From Arachis hypogaea (Eukaryota; Streptophyta; Magnoliopsida; Fabales; Fabaceae), in contig NC_092050.1 in the NCBI RefSeq assembly GCF_003086295.3, positions 154,758,699 through 154,822,698 of the forward strand: DNA of 64,000 nt, in the 5' to 3' direction. Positions 24,886-38,959 of the stretch are shown one piece after another. The first letter of the stretch is position 1, and each line of letters starts with the position of its first letter. The translations under genes and the position numbers were made by a program. The notes beneath the pieces are model-generated. The model had not been told where the DNA came from. It saw nothing but the letters and a program-made list of their open reading frames with translations, and made no database searches.

Positions 24886-25329
24886 TTTCTGCAAATCCTA
24901 GCAGAGCAAGAAAATAACCCTACCAGCAGGGCAATTTTTTCTGAAGAATTAAAAGGGTTTTAAAAACTTATTTATTTTCAAATTAGAAACTCAAAGGATT
25001 TATTTTTTATTTTCTCGTAATTAAATTATAGAGTATTTAACTATTTTGGTCCTCAAAGAATTTTGGACCAAACACTTTAGTTCCCAACTAAAATTAATTA
25101 CTCAATTGCTCCCTAACAATTAATTCCGTCAGTCACTTAGGTCCTTGGTTCCGTCAACTCTAATAGAAGACAAAATGATCCCTGATAACTCTAACAGGGG
25201 ACAAAATGATCCATGACAACTCTAATAAGGGACAAAATAATTCCTTACCCCTTTGTTTGAAAACGACACTGTTCTTTCCTAATTCATACTCTACTTCTTC
25301 ACCTTCACAGTATTCTTTTCCATCTTTTC

Positions 25330-25990
25330 ATTCCTCCGATCCTCTTCAACTCCAAGATCAAGCCATGGTGTAACTGTCACATGTATCACACCTACCTCAA
25401 CATGTCATGGACCACACACTTCCTAAATTTCTGTGACTGGTATACCCACCTCTTCCGCACTTCACCCACTAGAAGCATCCACTTCCACGTTTTCGGTAAC
25501 ATCACCTTTAATTCTGCCACATCCTCAAGACCAAGTTCCACAACTACCTCAAGGGCACGCTTTTCTCCACTCTCTGGTAAAAAATATAGATTGTTGGACA
25601 TTAGAACATCATGAGAAGATTATTCTTCTACATCATATGCAAATTCTCATTTGAAATGGACCCCGAGTGCTTCATTCCTTCTTTTCCGGAGTCCAAGTTG
25701 GCAGACAGTTTCGATCTCGCATCCAAACTATCAGTACAACGAGCAATGTTGCCGTTGCCGCTCATAGAAACTGAAGCGATTACTGAACATTGATTCGGAG
25801 AAGTTGAAGGAAGCGATTGGAGTGGTGGACAATGTGATGATGGTGATAATAGGACAGAAGAGGAGGGAGATGCGACGACGACGACGGGTCTTAACAAATC
25901 AAACTTGCTATCTAGATTCAGGGATCCATCGAAGATGACAAGTACTTGAGAGACATAGTCATTAGTTTCTTGAGTATGAATTGGTTGAGA
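25330..25990 (+). pseudogene. CYP94-like cytochrome P450 fragment, unit 1
   Basis: Across frames this matches the N-terminal half of CYP94-family fatty-acid/jasmonate omega-hydroxylases: SWTTHFLNFCDWYTHLF, RSIHFHVFGN, ICKFSFEMDPECF, ESKLADSFDLASKLS, QRAMLPLPLI, then [16 protein letters not shown] and [19 protein letters not shown] segments. It stops near the I-helix; the ETLR, PERF and heme-Cys parts are absent. Several frameshifts and an internal deletion remove the segment after the KFHNYLKGT-like region. It cannot encode an enzyme. The family call rests on several motifs in the right order. Confidence 0.75.
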
Positions 25991-26482
25991 ACAACTTGAT
26001 GATTTTTCTTCTTATGAACATTGAAGTTGCAGAGTGTGCATTGTCTAGCTTGAAGTTACAGTATTAGACTGTTAGTGTTATGGGAGATATGATAGAAATT
26101 GGGAGAGAACAATGTCCTTTCTGACCAAAGGAGGTCAGAGACTATTTTGTCCTCTATTAGAGTTGTCAGGGACTATTTTGTCCTCCGTTAGAGTTAATAG
26201 AACAAAGGACATAAGTGACTGACGGAGTTAATTGTGAGAGACCAATCGAGTAATTAATTTTAGTTGAAGACTAAAGTGTCTAGTTCAAAATTCTTTGGGG
26301 TCCAAAATGGGTTAATACTCTAAAAATTAATTACGTCAGTCACTTAGGTCCTTAGTTCCGTCAACTCTAACGGAAAACAAAATGGTCCTTGACAACTCTA
26401 ACAGGGACAAAATGATCCTTGACTCCTTTATTCGAAAATGACATTGTTCTTTCCCAATTTTCATTATATCTCGCATAATCCT

Positions 26483-27185
26483 AATATTCATACTCTCCTT
26501 CTTTACCTTCATAGTCTTTTTTCCCATCTTTTTCTTCCTCCTCTTCACCTCCAAGATCAAGTCATGGTGTAACTACCACGCGTGTCGCACCTACCTCAAC
26601 ATGTTATGGACCACACACTTCCTAAATCTCTGTGGCTGGTACACCCACCTCCTCCGCGACCCACCAGAAGCATCCACCTCCATGTCCTCGATAACAGCAT
26701 CACCTCCAACTCCGACAACGTCTACCACATCCTCAAGACCAAGTTTCACAAATACCCCAAGGGCACGCCTTTCTCTACTCACCAGCATATAGATTATTGG
26801 ACATTAGAACATCATGAGAAGATTCTCTTTTGACATCATATGCAAATTCTCATTTAGAATGGACCCCGAGTGCTTCGTTCCTTCTTTCTCGAAGTCTAAG
26901 TTGGCAAACAGTTTTGACCTCGCATCCAATTTATCAGTACAACGAGCAATGTCGTCGTTGCCGCTCATATGAAAACCGAAGCAATTACTGAACATTAGTT
27001 CGAAGAAGAAGCTGAAAAAAGCCATAAGAGTAGTGGACAATGTGGTCATGGAGATGATAGGCAGAGGAGGAGGGAGATGGCGGAGACGACGACGGGTCTT
27101 AACAAATCATTCATAGGATCCATCGAAGACGACAAGTACTTGAGAGACAAAGTCGTTAGTTTTCTGAGTATGAATTGGTTGAAAA
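26483..27185 (+). pseudogene. CYP94-like cytochrome P450 fragment, unit 2
   Basis: Second copy of the same captured segment, starting with the hydrophobic membrane anchor (FFPIFFFLLFTSKIKSW, about 26,518-26,568), then SIHLHVLDNSITSNSDNVYH and LKTKFHKYPKGTPFST, the same internal deletion as unit 1, then FDIICKFSF, MDPECF, KLANSFDLASNLS and [17 protein letters not shown]. The shared deletion shows both units descend from one already broken capture. Frameshifts and stops throughout. Confidence 0.78.
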
Positions 27186-27701
27186 CAAGTTAAGAATTTT
27201 TCTTCTTGTGAACATTGAAGTTGTAGAGTGTGTATTGTGTGACTTGAAGTTACAATGTTAGATTGTTAGTGTTATGCGAGATATGATGAAAATTGGGGGA
27301 GAACAGTGTCCTTTCCGAACAAAGGAGGTCAGGGACTATTTTGTCCCCTGTTAGAGTTTTTTGGGACTATTTTGTCCTCCGTTAGAGTTAATAGAGCAAA
27401 GGACCTAAGTGACTGACAGAGTTAATTGTTAGAGACCAATCGAGTAATTAATTTTAGTTGAGGACTAAAGTATCTAGTCCGAAATTCTTTGAGGACCAAA
27501 ATGAATAAATACTCTAATTGTTAAAGACCAATTGAGTAATTAATTTTAGTTAGAGACTAAAGTGTCTGCTCCAAAATTCTTTGAGGACTAAAATGGATAA
27601 ATACTCTTCTCTAAATTATATTTGACTCTGTTTTATTTACAATGCGGTGCGGTTCTGTAGTCTGTACTGTCTCCATTGACGAAGAAGCTCGAAAAACCAA
27701 A

Positions 27702-30599
27702 ATGGAGGAGCAGAAGAGGGTTGCGCAGGTGGAAGCGGCGAAGCAGAGGTGCAGCTCCGTCATCGTCGCTATTCAGCACCTGCCACGTGGCTCCACCAAC
27801 ATCACCGATTCATGCAGGCGAACACTCCTCAAATCCGCACGTGCCGAGCTCTCTTTCCTCTCTCGTCCCTCTTCCTCTTCCACACCCCTCAGGTAATATT
27901 TGATTCATTCATGGTTTGATTTTCACTGGTCAATATTCACCTGGATCCTCAACGTTATGTTCATACTACAATTAATTAGAAAAAAAAAATTGTTTTTTCT
28001 TCTTTTCAGTACATAACAGTTTACTTTGTGTGGATGTGGGAACATAGGGTGAAGAATTATCGAGGTTTTGATAACTTAAAAAGTGTTTGGATCATGTTTT
28101 CATTTTTTTGGTATAAGTGGTCTTGATGAGAGTAAGTAACTGTTGTTGTATGCTTGATTGCTTCATAATTTTCTGAGTGTTTGTATGTGACAACAGTGTC
28201 AACATTGGGCACCTTGAGGCAGTTGTATATATTCTTCAGCAGCCTTTTATAACCGGAGTTTCTCGAGTTTGCAAATCGATCCCACTCGTACCTTCAGCTA
28301 GAAGTAATGAGCATTGTTGTTCCTCTCTGAAAGACATTCATGTTGATATAGTGTGTACCCTCAATAGGAAGCCAGTTTGGATTATAGTATCTGATAGAAA
28401 TCCAAAGTACATTTCTTGGAACAGATGTCATAGAAGTAAAGGATTAAAATTTCGCGTTGAACAAGTCCTTGCTGCTGCCCGGTCGACCTTATCTTTAAGA
28501 CCTTCTTCGGTTATTCTTTTCTTTGCCAATGGGCTTGACAACCATGTTCGCAAGAAACTTCGGGATAATTTTGCGGCATCTGAAATTGGCTTGCAGTTTT
28601 CGGTTTTCAGTTCTGTTGCATTGGAAGAAACGGAAGGTGACTGGATAAATGTTATTGCAAGATCATATAAAGATGCATGTGTCCTTGAAATCGACCCTGC
28701 TGTTGACAAAGAAGTTGCTTCAAATACAAGTTATAATGGCCATGGTTCAGGTGCTGACTCTTCTCAACTTGAGCTTTCAGTAGCAAAAGCTGAAACTCAG
28801 GTGCACCTTTTAGAAGAGAATGCCAAAAAACTAGGGCTTTCAGTACGGAAAGCTGAAATTCGATCAAAACCTTCAAAAGAGAATGCTGATACAAACTTAG
28901 GGGATACATTCTGTTCAATTGTTATGGGAATGAAACAAAACTCCTTTAACAGAAGAAATTCTGAATCGACTGAACCTGAAAACCTTTCATGTGAAGGTAA
29001 TCTAGTAAATTTTGATACAACAGCTCTAATAGCTTTTGTATCGGGGATTAGTAATGGTGGTACAAAGAAACTGTTGGCCACTCCAGAATTTGAACTGAGA
29101 CAACGGTTCAAGGGAAACTATGACTTTGTGCTTGGCCAAGTGAGTTATTGAGATTTCTGCTACATGCTTCTTGTTATCTAATTATTGTTGACAGTATATG
29201 TGTATAAGTTATTGGGGCAATGGGATTTTCATGTTCTTACTTTTTGCATGCTTGTTTCTATGCTCATTTGATCCTTGCAGTTGACTCCACTTATTTGTAA
29301 AATGGCTTTATTGTTTTTCTTATTGAATGTGAACTTGATGAAATATGTGATGAGCAACCTTTATTTTGTTATGAAACAGAATCATTTAAATTCCAAAAAT
29401 TTTGTATTCTGAAGGCTTCAATGGTCTAGTTTTGAAGTTACAGTAATATTTTGATTCTTATTTTAGCATTGGAGCGTTACTTGTTCCTTGATATTATTTT
29501 CATGTTGACATTTTGTTTGCATTATCTAAATCCCAGGTAACTGTGTCCTACTTTTAAGATCCTATCCCTATTTATTTTTGAGGGAGTTTAGATGTACCCC
29601 TGAATTAACTTATTCGCCAGTTGTGTTATTTTCGATATTGCTGCCTTGAAATGTTGTAAGGCCTTTGTTAATTCCTCTTTGGCTTAACTAAGTATATCAT
29701 CCCGTACTTTTACATATTTCATTAAATTCATTGTATTGGCTAACTTTTTATTCATTTTTTTCTTCTAATGGGTAGTTCTCTAAAGAAAGGTTATACAGTG
29801 GAATAGTTCATGGTGTTAAACATGTGCATTTTATATAGCTTCATAAACTATTCTGGCTTTTATCGGCATCAAGTGAATTGGCTAAATCATTGCCCAATTT
29901 TGTTCCCAGGTAATGTCCGAACTTGAAAGTCCAATCCATGTACAATTTGGTAAAATCTTATATGGGAAAACAGGAATAATTTGTCAGAGTGTTAATACGG
30001 AATTTAAGGAGTTGGTATTGATGTGTGGAGGCCCCAATGAGAAACTCAGAGCTGAGAAGCTAATAAATTGCGTCAGGTCAGTTTAATGAGCTATAGTATC
30101 TTCATCTCACCCAGTTTAATATTTGGAAAAGAAAAAAATTGCAATGGAAAATTATTGTTTTTAGTATGTATTAGTTTTCTGATCATGGATACATCATCTG
30201 TTTTACGAAATTATTAGGCGTGTTTGACCATACTTATGCAGTTGCACTTTTAAGGGACTTTTTTCCTAACCTTTTATTTGTTGCGAAGTTCACCCTTGAA
30301 AGTTTATTTATTGATTATCTTTTTATTTTATTTTTTAAATTGATAATCCTTAAAATAATATTTGCAATAACAAACTGGAGGATCACCACAGGGTTGTTCC
30401 TGATACACCTTCAGAACGCATGATGAGCCTCCCAACCACAAGGAAGCTGGCATTGAAAAACAAAATTGTCTTTGGCACTGGTGATCATTGGCATGCTCCC
30501 ACTTTAACTGCAAATATGGCATTTGTCAGAGCAGTTTCACAAACAGGGATGTCACTTTATACTATTGAGCACAGACCAAGGGCCTTAACTGGTGACTAG
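27702..30599 (+). CDS. DUF1308 / C7orf25-like (UPF0415) protein, four exons, 502 aa
   Basis: Exons 27702-27892, 28197-29139, 29910-30076 and 30392-30599, all GT-AG and frame-consistent. The product matches the plant homologue of human C7orf25: an N-terminal helical part (RRTLLKSARAELSFLSR), a conserved block with HVDIVCTLNRKPVWIIVSDRNP and FRVEQVLAAARS, a variable linker, and a C-terminal PIN-like domain from about residue 335 (NFDTTALIAFVSG) to GTGDHWHAPTLTANMAFVR and EHRPRALTGD at the very end. The molecular function is unknown; a nuclease-like fold is suggested by the family only. An upstream in-frame ATG at 27642 would add 20 residues; I prefer 27702 (MEEQKR), where family similarity begins. 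The promoter region is occupied by the composite element ending at 27,611. The linker has a 21-residue imperfect tandem repeat. Confidence 0.85.
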
Positions 30600-32383
30600 T
30601 TTCATGCATTCTTGACAAGTCTTGAGGCATTCATTCTCACATAGAAAACCAGGTAACAGTGTTATCTTGTCAATGACACATAAAATGGGCAAGAGGAAAG
30701 AAACTTATGAAATTATCCTTTCTCTAAATCTATGCCATTCCATTATCAAATTGTTCTTTTGAAACCAATTTTTGGTGAAGGGTACTTTTCAATTTCAATT
30801 GGTTCAATGTAGAATGATGAGACTTCGTAATTGGCATCTGCTTGCAAGATGTTTATAACAAATACATAAGCATTGAGATAATAAAAACCTAGGCTTAGCT
30901 GAAGTGTCGCGTAGAGATACTTGAGCTCAAGTAACTATAACTACACTTTAATTTGTAAACTAAATTTTTAGCTTACCGCTATCTATACATAGTTTTACAC
31001 TTTCCTTAAATGAGTATTACACAGAAAGAATAGCTTATCTGTAAATGTAAAAATAAATAATAATTAAAAACACAACCAATTTTTTAAAGAACTGTTAATA
31101 TAGCTATTTATTTTTATCATTATTAGTTTGGTAATAATAAAGCTGTTTATTGTTCAGAGAAGTCTAAATCTTGGAAACAACATGAAATTTTGCAACTATA
31201 GGATAATATTCAGAGCATAATGCCAACTGAAAAGGAATTTTTCATTACCACTGATAAAAATTCAACCAATGCTTTCTTTCCTCAGTTCCAACCTCTCAAG
31301 CTTGATGTCTATTGTGGGGGGACTTCAATGGAATGTCTCCTGTCTGCTGTTGTAACCAGCAGTGGGATCTTCAAGGTGCTTGCAGACTGTACTTGTCCAG
31401 TGAAGGGCACATTAACCACTGTATTGTTCTGATGATCTTGGAAAAACTGTGGCATAGACCTTTCACATAGTCCAGTGTTTTTGTATCAATCTTGGTCCTT
31501 TCTCACTGTAAATATTTGTATCTGGGTTGTGTGCTTTGGACTTCACAACAAACTCTGCGTTGTCATGTGAAAAGTTAGTCTAAGATTACTTATCCTGTGC
31601 TGTCAGTTCAGAAGTTGGGAAGATTTGACTGAAGATTAGGTAATGGATTCAACAAGGGGAAAGTGCACTTGCAAAAGCAACCTCTTTAAGTGTATTGGCA
31701 TAGATTTTTCGTAATGGAGGATGATATGAACTCATGCCGTGCCCCTTGGGAACTACCAGGGGAGCTGTTGGTGGTCATGGAATCAAGGTGCTTCCACCTC
31801 TACACTGGAGATCCTATCTTTGATTATCTATCATAAATATCAAAAAGGGTGTTTCTGTAGTTTCATCTTTTTGTGATTACATTATTACAACCTTTAGCTC
31901 AGTTCAGTTGAACAATGGATGAAAATAATGTAATGTTGCTGCTCTATGTTGAGCTTCCTTATCTGACTCTGACTTGTGAAAATACCGTTAGCGTTCTTTT
32001 TAAAGGAAACAACCTATATACTTTTTGGTTGAAATACATATAGTTATAGTTCAGTCTCCCTAATTTTTATTGTGCAATGAGTTGCTGCCATTTTACATCC
32101 TTTTGGTGCTAATGCTTAGTACCAAGTTATGCCATGCTAAAAGATTGACATGTAACTTTTTATAACCGCCAGATGAAGTTTCTATATTCCTTGGAGGAAA
32201 GATAAAATATTTCATATTCCAAAGGGTATTTTAGAAATTATCTTTTTAAAGAATTGCAATTCAATTTGAAAAAAAAAAATTAAAAGAGAATAGCTCTTAT
32301 ATAGTTATATTAGTTCCTTCTACAATGATTTGGATTTTGGACTGTTTTCCTTGAAAGAAAATACTAATAGAAATCCACAGGAA
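30600..32383. other. Convergent intergenic region between DUF1308 and ADH-like genes
   Basis: Holds the 3' ends of two genes facing each other. A 70-codon frame at 31,220-31,432 (plus) lacks any recognisable motif and is probably 3'-UTR or noise. No repeats paired. Confidence 0.5.
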
Positions 32384-35080
<2,697 letters not shown>

Positions 35081-35171
35081 GCTGCAGATTGAAGAAGAAG
35101 AAGATGAAGAAGAAGAAGAAGTCAGCTCTGGTCAGATCAAAAGAGAAGGTTGGTAAGCTCTGGACATATTT

Positions 35172-35192
35172 TTATTATTATTATTATTATTA
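35172..35192. repeat. Microsatellite (TTA)7
   Basis: Seven TTA units, about 90 bases upstream of the ADH-like start codon; a purine-rich GAA/AAG tract at 35,087-35,120 lies between them, in the likely 5'-UTR. Confidence 0.85.
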
Positions 35193-35194
35193 GG

Positions 35195-36724
35195 ATTTAA
35201 TTTAGACCCAATTTAATAGTTAATACTATAAAATTTTTGCATGTAAGCTTTTATATAACTAAAATGATAATAGAAGAATGTTTAGTTTTATAATTAGTTC
35301 TAAATAATTTATATAACTTTTAAAATAAAAAATTATATCATAATAAATTCTATAATTTAATACAATGATATAGTAAATAAAAATTAATTCTGACAATCTA
35401 GTATATATATATTTGGTTAAGTAAAATTTTTGATAAAATATTAAAAAGAAAATCATTTTTTTTTCTTAACATATAAATACAAAAATAATATATTAACAAT
35501 TTAACACTTAAACGAAGTTATATTTTTACTTCATTAAAAATATTTTTTATCATCGAATAAAATTCTACAAATCATTTATATAAGTTAAAGAAAATAAAAT
35601 TATAAAAAATTAAAATAAATTCAAGTCTTTTTGTCACAATTCTTCTTAACATGGTTGAATATCAATTGACTTTTCAACTTATAATTTTATTTTAAAATTC
35701 AAAAATCTATTAAAAAATAATATATAGGTTATTGGACCTATATAAAATATATGAAAAAATATTTTAATAAGCAGAATTATTGACAAAGAAATAATAGGAT
35801 TAATTTTTTTTAGAAAATAATGTAATAATAATATTAAATTCATTAATTAGAAGATAATATTAATAGAGGTTATTGATTTAATTTATATTAATATCAATTA
35901 GAAGATAATGTTAATGGAGGCTATTAAATGAAGAGAGATAAATAAAAAGTTAAATTAAAAAATTTATAAAAATTATATTTTAAAGAAAAAACTTATGTGA
36001 TAATATAATAATAGATGAGATGTCAATTTTTAATTGTGGTAAAATTTGTGTATCAATTTTTATATAGATAAAATAAAACAGATAGATAGATAAATGTCCT
36101 AATGACATTAGTTAAAGCTTAAAAGATTATGAAGTTGGAAAATTTTGTTTTTTCTAATACATTTAATTTATAAAGAAGTACCAAAAAATCTTTACTAAAA
36201 TAGTCGAATAAAATTTACTCATAATTCAACTACTTTGACAGATGTTCTCTATCTTTGTGACTAACTTTTAATTTTGAATTTCTATTGATAGATAATTAGA
36301 AAGTAAGTATGTATCTAGCTTTAGGAGTTCTTTGATCAACACTGAACTTTACTTTGTATTACAATTTACATGTTAGAATTTAAGTAGCCTTTGTTCCATA
36401 TTAAATATTTTGGATTCACAGATTATCCTTTGATGATAGCCAAGCAAGAATTGGAGTTTTAGTTGTTCCATCAAGCATTACAATATTGTGTCTTCTTAAC
36501 ACTGGTTGTGAATGAATTCACTGAAAATGGTTCACAGATCATAGTCCACTTTTATCTGTCAAAACAAAATTGTTAGGCTTCTCAAAAAATGAGCATGATA
36601 TCAAAAAAATATATATGGAAGGAGAATATCTTTTACAATGAATTCTAGCATAGGAGGGTCACACTCTAGTAGAGTATAAACTATAAAGTAAGTAAGTAAC
36701 ATAGTTTCATTAATTCTGAAACTT
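35195..36724. other. AT-rich intergenic region
   Basis: Upstream region of the ADH-like gene and downstream region of the methyltransferase gene, both on the minus strand. Long A/T runs and no coding motif or paired repeat. Confidence 0.5.
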
Positions 36725-38959
36725 TCATTTCTTCACAAGAACATAAAGAACCACTCGGTTGCTGCGATAATCAGGATGCCACAGATTTTGATCGACGCGA
36801 CCAATTCTGAAATTGTTCATTGCAGCTTCTAGGAAGTACTCAAGAATGGCATCTGAAACCAGCAAAGAAAAAAAGATCTCAGAACTCATAATACTTGTGA
36901 GGATTAGGGTCCAAAAATGAAGTTAAAAGGAACAAATCCTTCACCATTTCGAAGTTCGCCAGCCAAGAAGATAGTTGTATTAGGCCCGCAGAGCTGCCCT
37001 AGCGTCTCTAGCAGATCCTCGACGGCCCCCTCACTGTAAACAACATCGGATCCAAGCACTGAAAAGAAGACATCAAATAAGTATTGAGTTGATAATCGAT
37101 TGGTATATTAACTCAAAATCTTGAAACATCTTATGGCACTCTTTATCTTTATATTCTCCAGTGCCCTAATATACCAAAATGGATCTTTCTTAATCATGTC
37201 AAAAGCCATAAATCCCTAGCATTAGGCAAAATTATATTTGTATTATGAATTTGGTAACAATTGCCTATATTCATAAGACCATGGAGGCATAAGTTGTAAA
37301 GAAATTATTACATGATAATAATACCACAAAACAGTTATATTTGTAAATAAATGTGAGTAGTGATCGATGACGGTATTTTTACCAACAAAAATTTTAAGTA
37401 TCGCATGAGACACAGAACACAGATGTTGAACAATAAGGGATACTATAAGAAGGAGAAATGATGGAGATCATGCGGCAACATAAACTGACTGCTACATCCC
37501 TACAAGTTTTCTAGTGCCAATAGTTGAATCTTTATTACCATAATCAGGCATGGGCTTAACAAGTTCTGGGTCAGCATCATCTCCCCATATGAGTTCGGTT
37601 GCTGTCACAGATCCGCGTAGACAAAATTGTTTCATGTTGGTTTCAATGTTCTTTCTAAGTAGCCTCAGCCTATCGGGCAGATCAGTAAGAATGACTTCAC
37701 CACCCAAAAGAGCTGCAATGCAACTAAGGAATACAAAATAAGAACAGTGCACTATTATAAACTGAGTAAGAACAATCCGAAAAATTGATACTTCACTGGT
37801 TTCTAAACAAGAGTCAACACAAGAGATCATAGTTCTACTTTTGTAGTTCATAAATCTTCGTCAAACAGGTTACAAGCTAATTTAAAAGAAAATAAATGGC
37901 AAACTATATCAATTCGGCACCAACAAATTGATAGTAAGAACGTAATTACCCGACCAACCCACAACCAGATCCCAATTCAACAATCTTCTTGCCCTGAAGA
38001 ACAAGCACCCCGGAATCAACAGAATGCTCTAGAAACTTCCCCAATACAACTCCACTGTCCCACATCACTGATCCAGTTACTCCAGGCGTGCCCTTAAAAT
38101 CAAAAGTTTAAATAGGTATAACTGTGAGCTTAATTCAACAATAAACAATTCATGGTACATCAATTTCACGAACTATATAAATTTTAATCAGTAGCTTGAA
38201 AAGATGAAAGCTGTTTAACGAGGCTCCAAGTTTATACACACTGAATCTCAAACCATGAAATATGAAGCAATCCACAAATTAAACTCATGCTATTTAATCT
38301 TATTTCCTGATCAATCTAAAAACTGATATTCCAACCTGGTACACAGTAACATACTAACATCTCAATATTGATTGGCTACTAAATCAAACTATCAGTAAAT
38401 CACATCATAATCATAGCATAGAAGCGGGGATTATGCACGAAGACAGAACCAGAGCTTACAACTAAATTATCAATGAATGAACATCACAATCCACAATAAA
38501 TTATCAGCATCACAAGCTTCAAACTTTAACCGCCAATTATCACTAACAGAGCATCATACCAAAAGGGTCATCAAATTTGAGCCAAAAATACAAAAGGGTC
38601 ATCAAGTTAGAACTCATTACCACATAAAAATCAAAGATTTTTCACCAAATAAAATAAATTACAGGAAGAACACCGAGAGAGATGATTAGGGGTACCAATG
38701 AAGAAGGAGACTGAAGAATGGAGAGAGAGTGTCCACAAGAGTCGATGGAGAGTTTCAATGAAGACTGAGAAACAAAGGAGTTGGGTTTGGAAAGGGTTGG
38801 TTGTTGGATTCCCCATAAAAGCATGATCTCTTCTGCAGCTGATTCCTCTCCATCAACCACCAACCTCACTTCGCCACCATAGGAACCCAACTTCGCCATT
38901 GTTGCATCCTCTCTTTCTTCTTCTTCTTCTTTTACTTCTGCTGCTTCATTGCTGGCCAT
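36725..38959 (-). CDS. METTL21-type (Methyltransf_16) protein-lysine methyltransferase, five exons, 277 aa
   Basis: Exons in transcript order: 38959-38696, 38092-37950, 37723-37539, 37058-36945, 36852-36725; all GT-AG and in frame. A seven-beta-strand SAM-dependent methyltransferase of family 16. Motif I VELGSGCGLVG spans the exon 2/3 junction (GLVG then CIAALLG), motif II ends in ILTDLPDRL (Asp binds the ribose of SAM), and the family signature D-x-x-Y appears as DVVYSEGAVEDLL at the start of exon 4. The N-terminal 60 residues are Glu-rich and variable, and TGSVMWDSGVVLGKFLE is the usual segment before motif I. Members methylate lysines of chaperones or elongation factors; the plant substrate is not known. 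The first in-frame ATG is at 38,959; an upstream in-frame GTG is not a plausible start. Confidence 0.87.

Larger units (their letters stand above)
25031..27611. mobile_element. Composite Mutator-type element with captured P450 fragments (Pack-MULE-like)
   Basis: Outer ends GAGTATTTAACTATTTTGG and, reversed, GAGAAGAGTATTTATCC, flanked by the 9-bp direct repeat TAAATTATA (25,022-25,030 and 27,612-27,620). Inside, the same terminal sequence recurs: a right-type end at about 26,110-26,321, a truncated left-type end from about 26,326, right-type ends at about 27,300-27,515 and 27,518-27,611. The structure is therefore L-cargo-R, l-cargo-R, R, an internal tandem duplication. Both cargo units are broken copies of one CYP94-like gene segment in plus orientation. 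The right edge is 90 bases before the chosen start codon of the DUF1308 gene. Confidence 0.75.

Noticed and set aside
25392..25601. Minus-strand frames across the 25-27 kb element as antisense genes
   Set aside because: The plus strand carries clear P450 motifs; the minus-strand frames are shadows of that sequence.
31220..31432. 70-codon frame downstream of the DUF1308 gene
   Set aside because: No recognisable motif, not linked to any exon by good splice sites; probably 3'-UTR or noise.
37492..37851. 119-codon minus-strand frame read as its own gene
   Set aside because: It is exon 3 of the METTL21-type gene read into both neighbouring introns.
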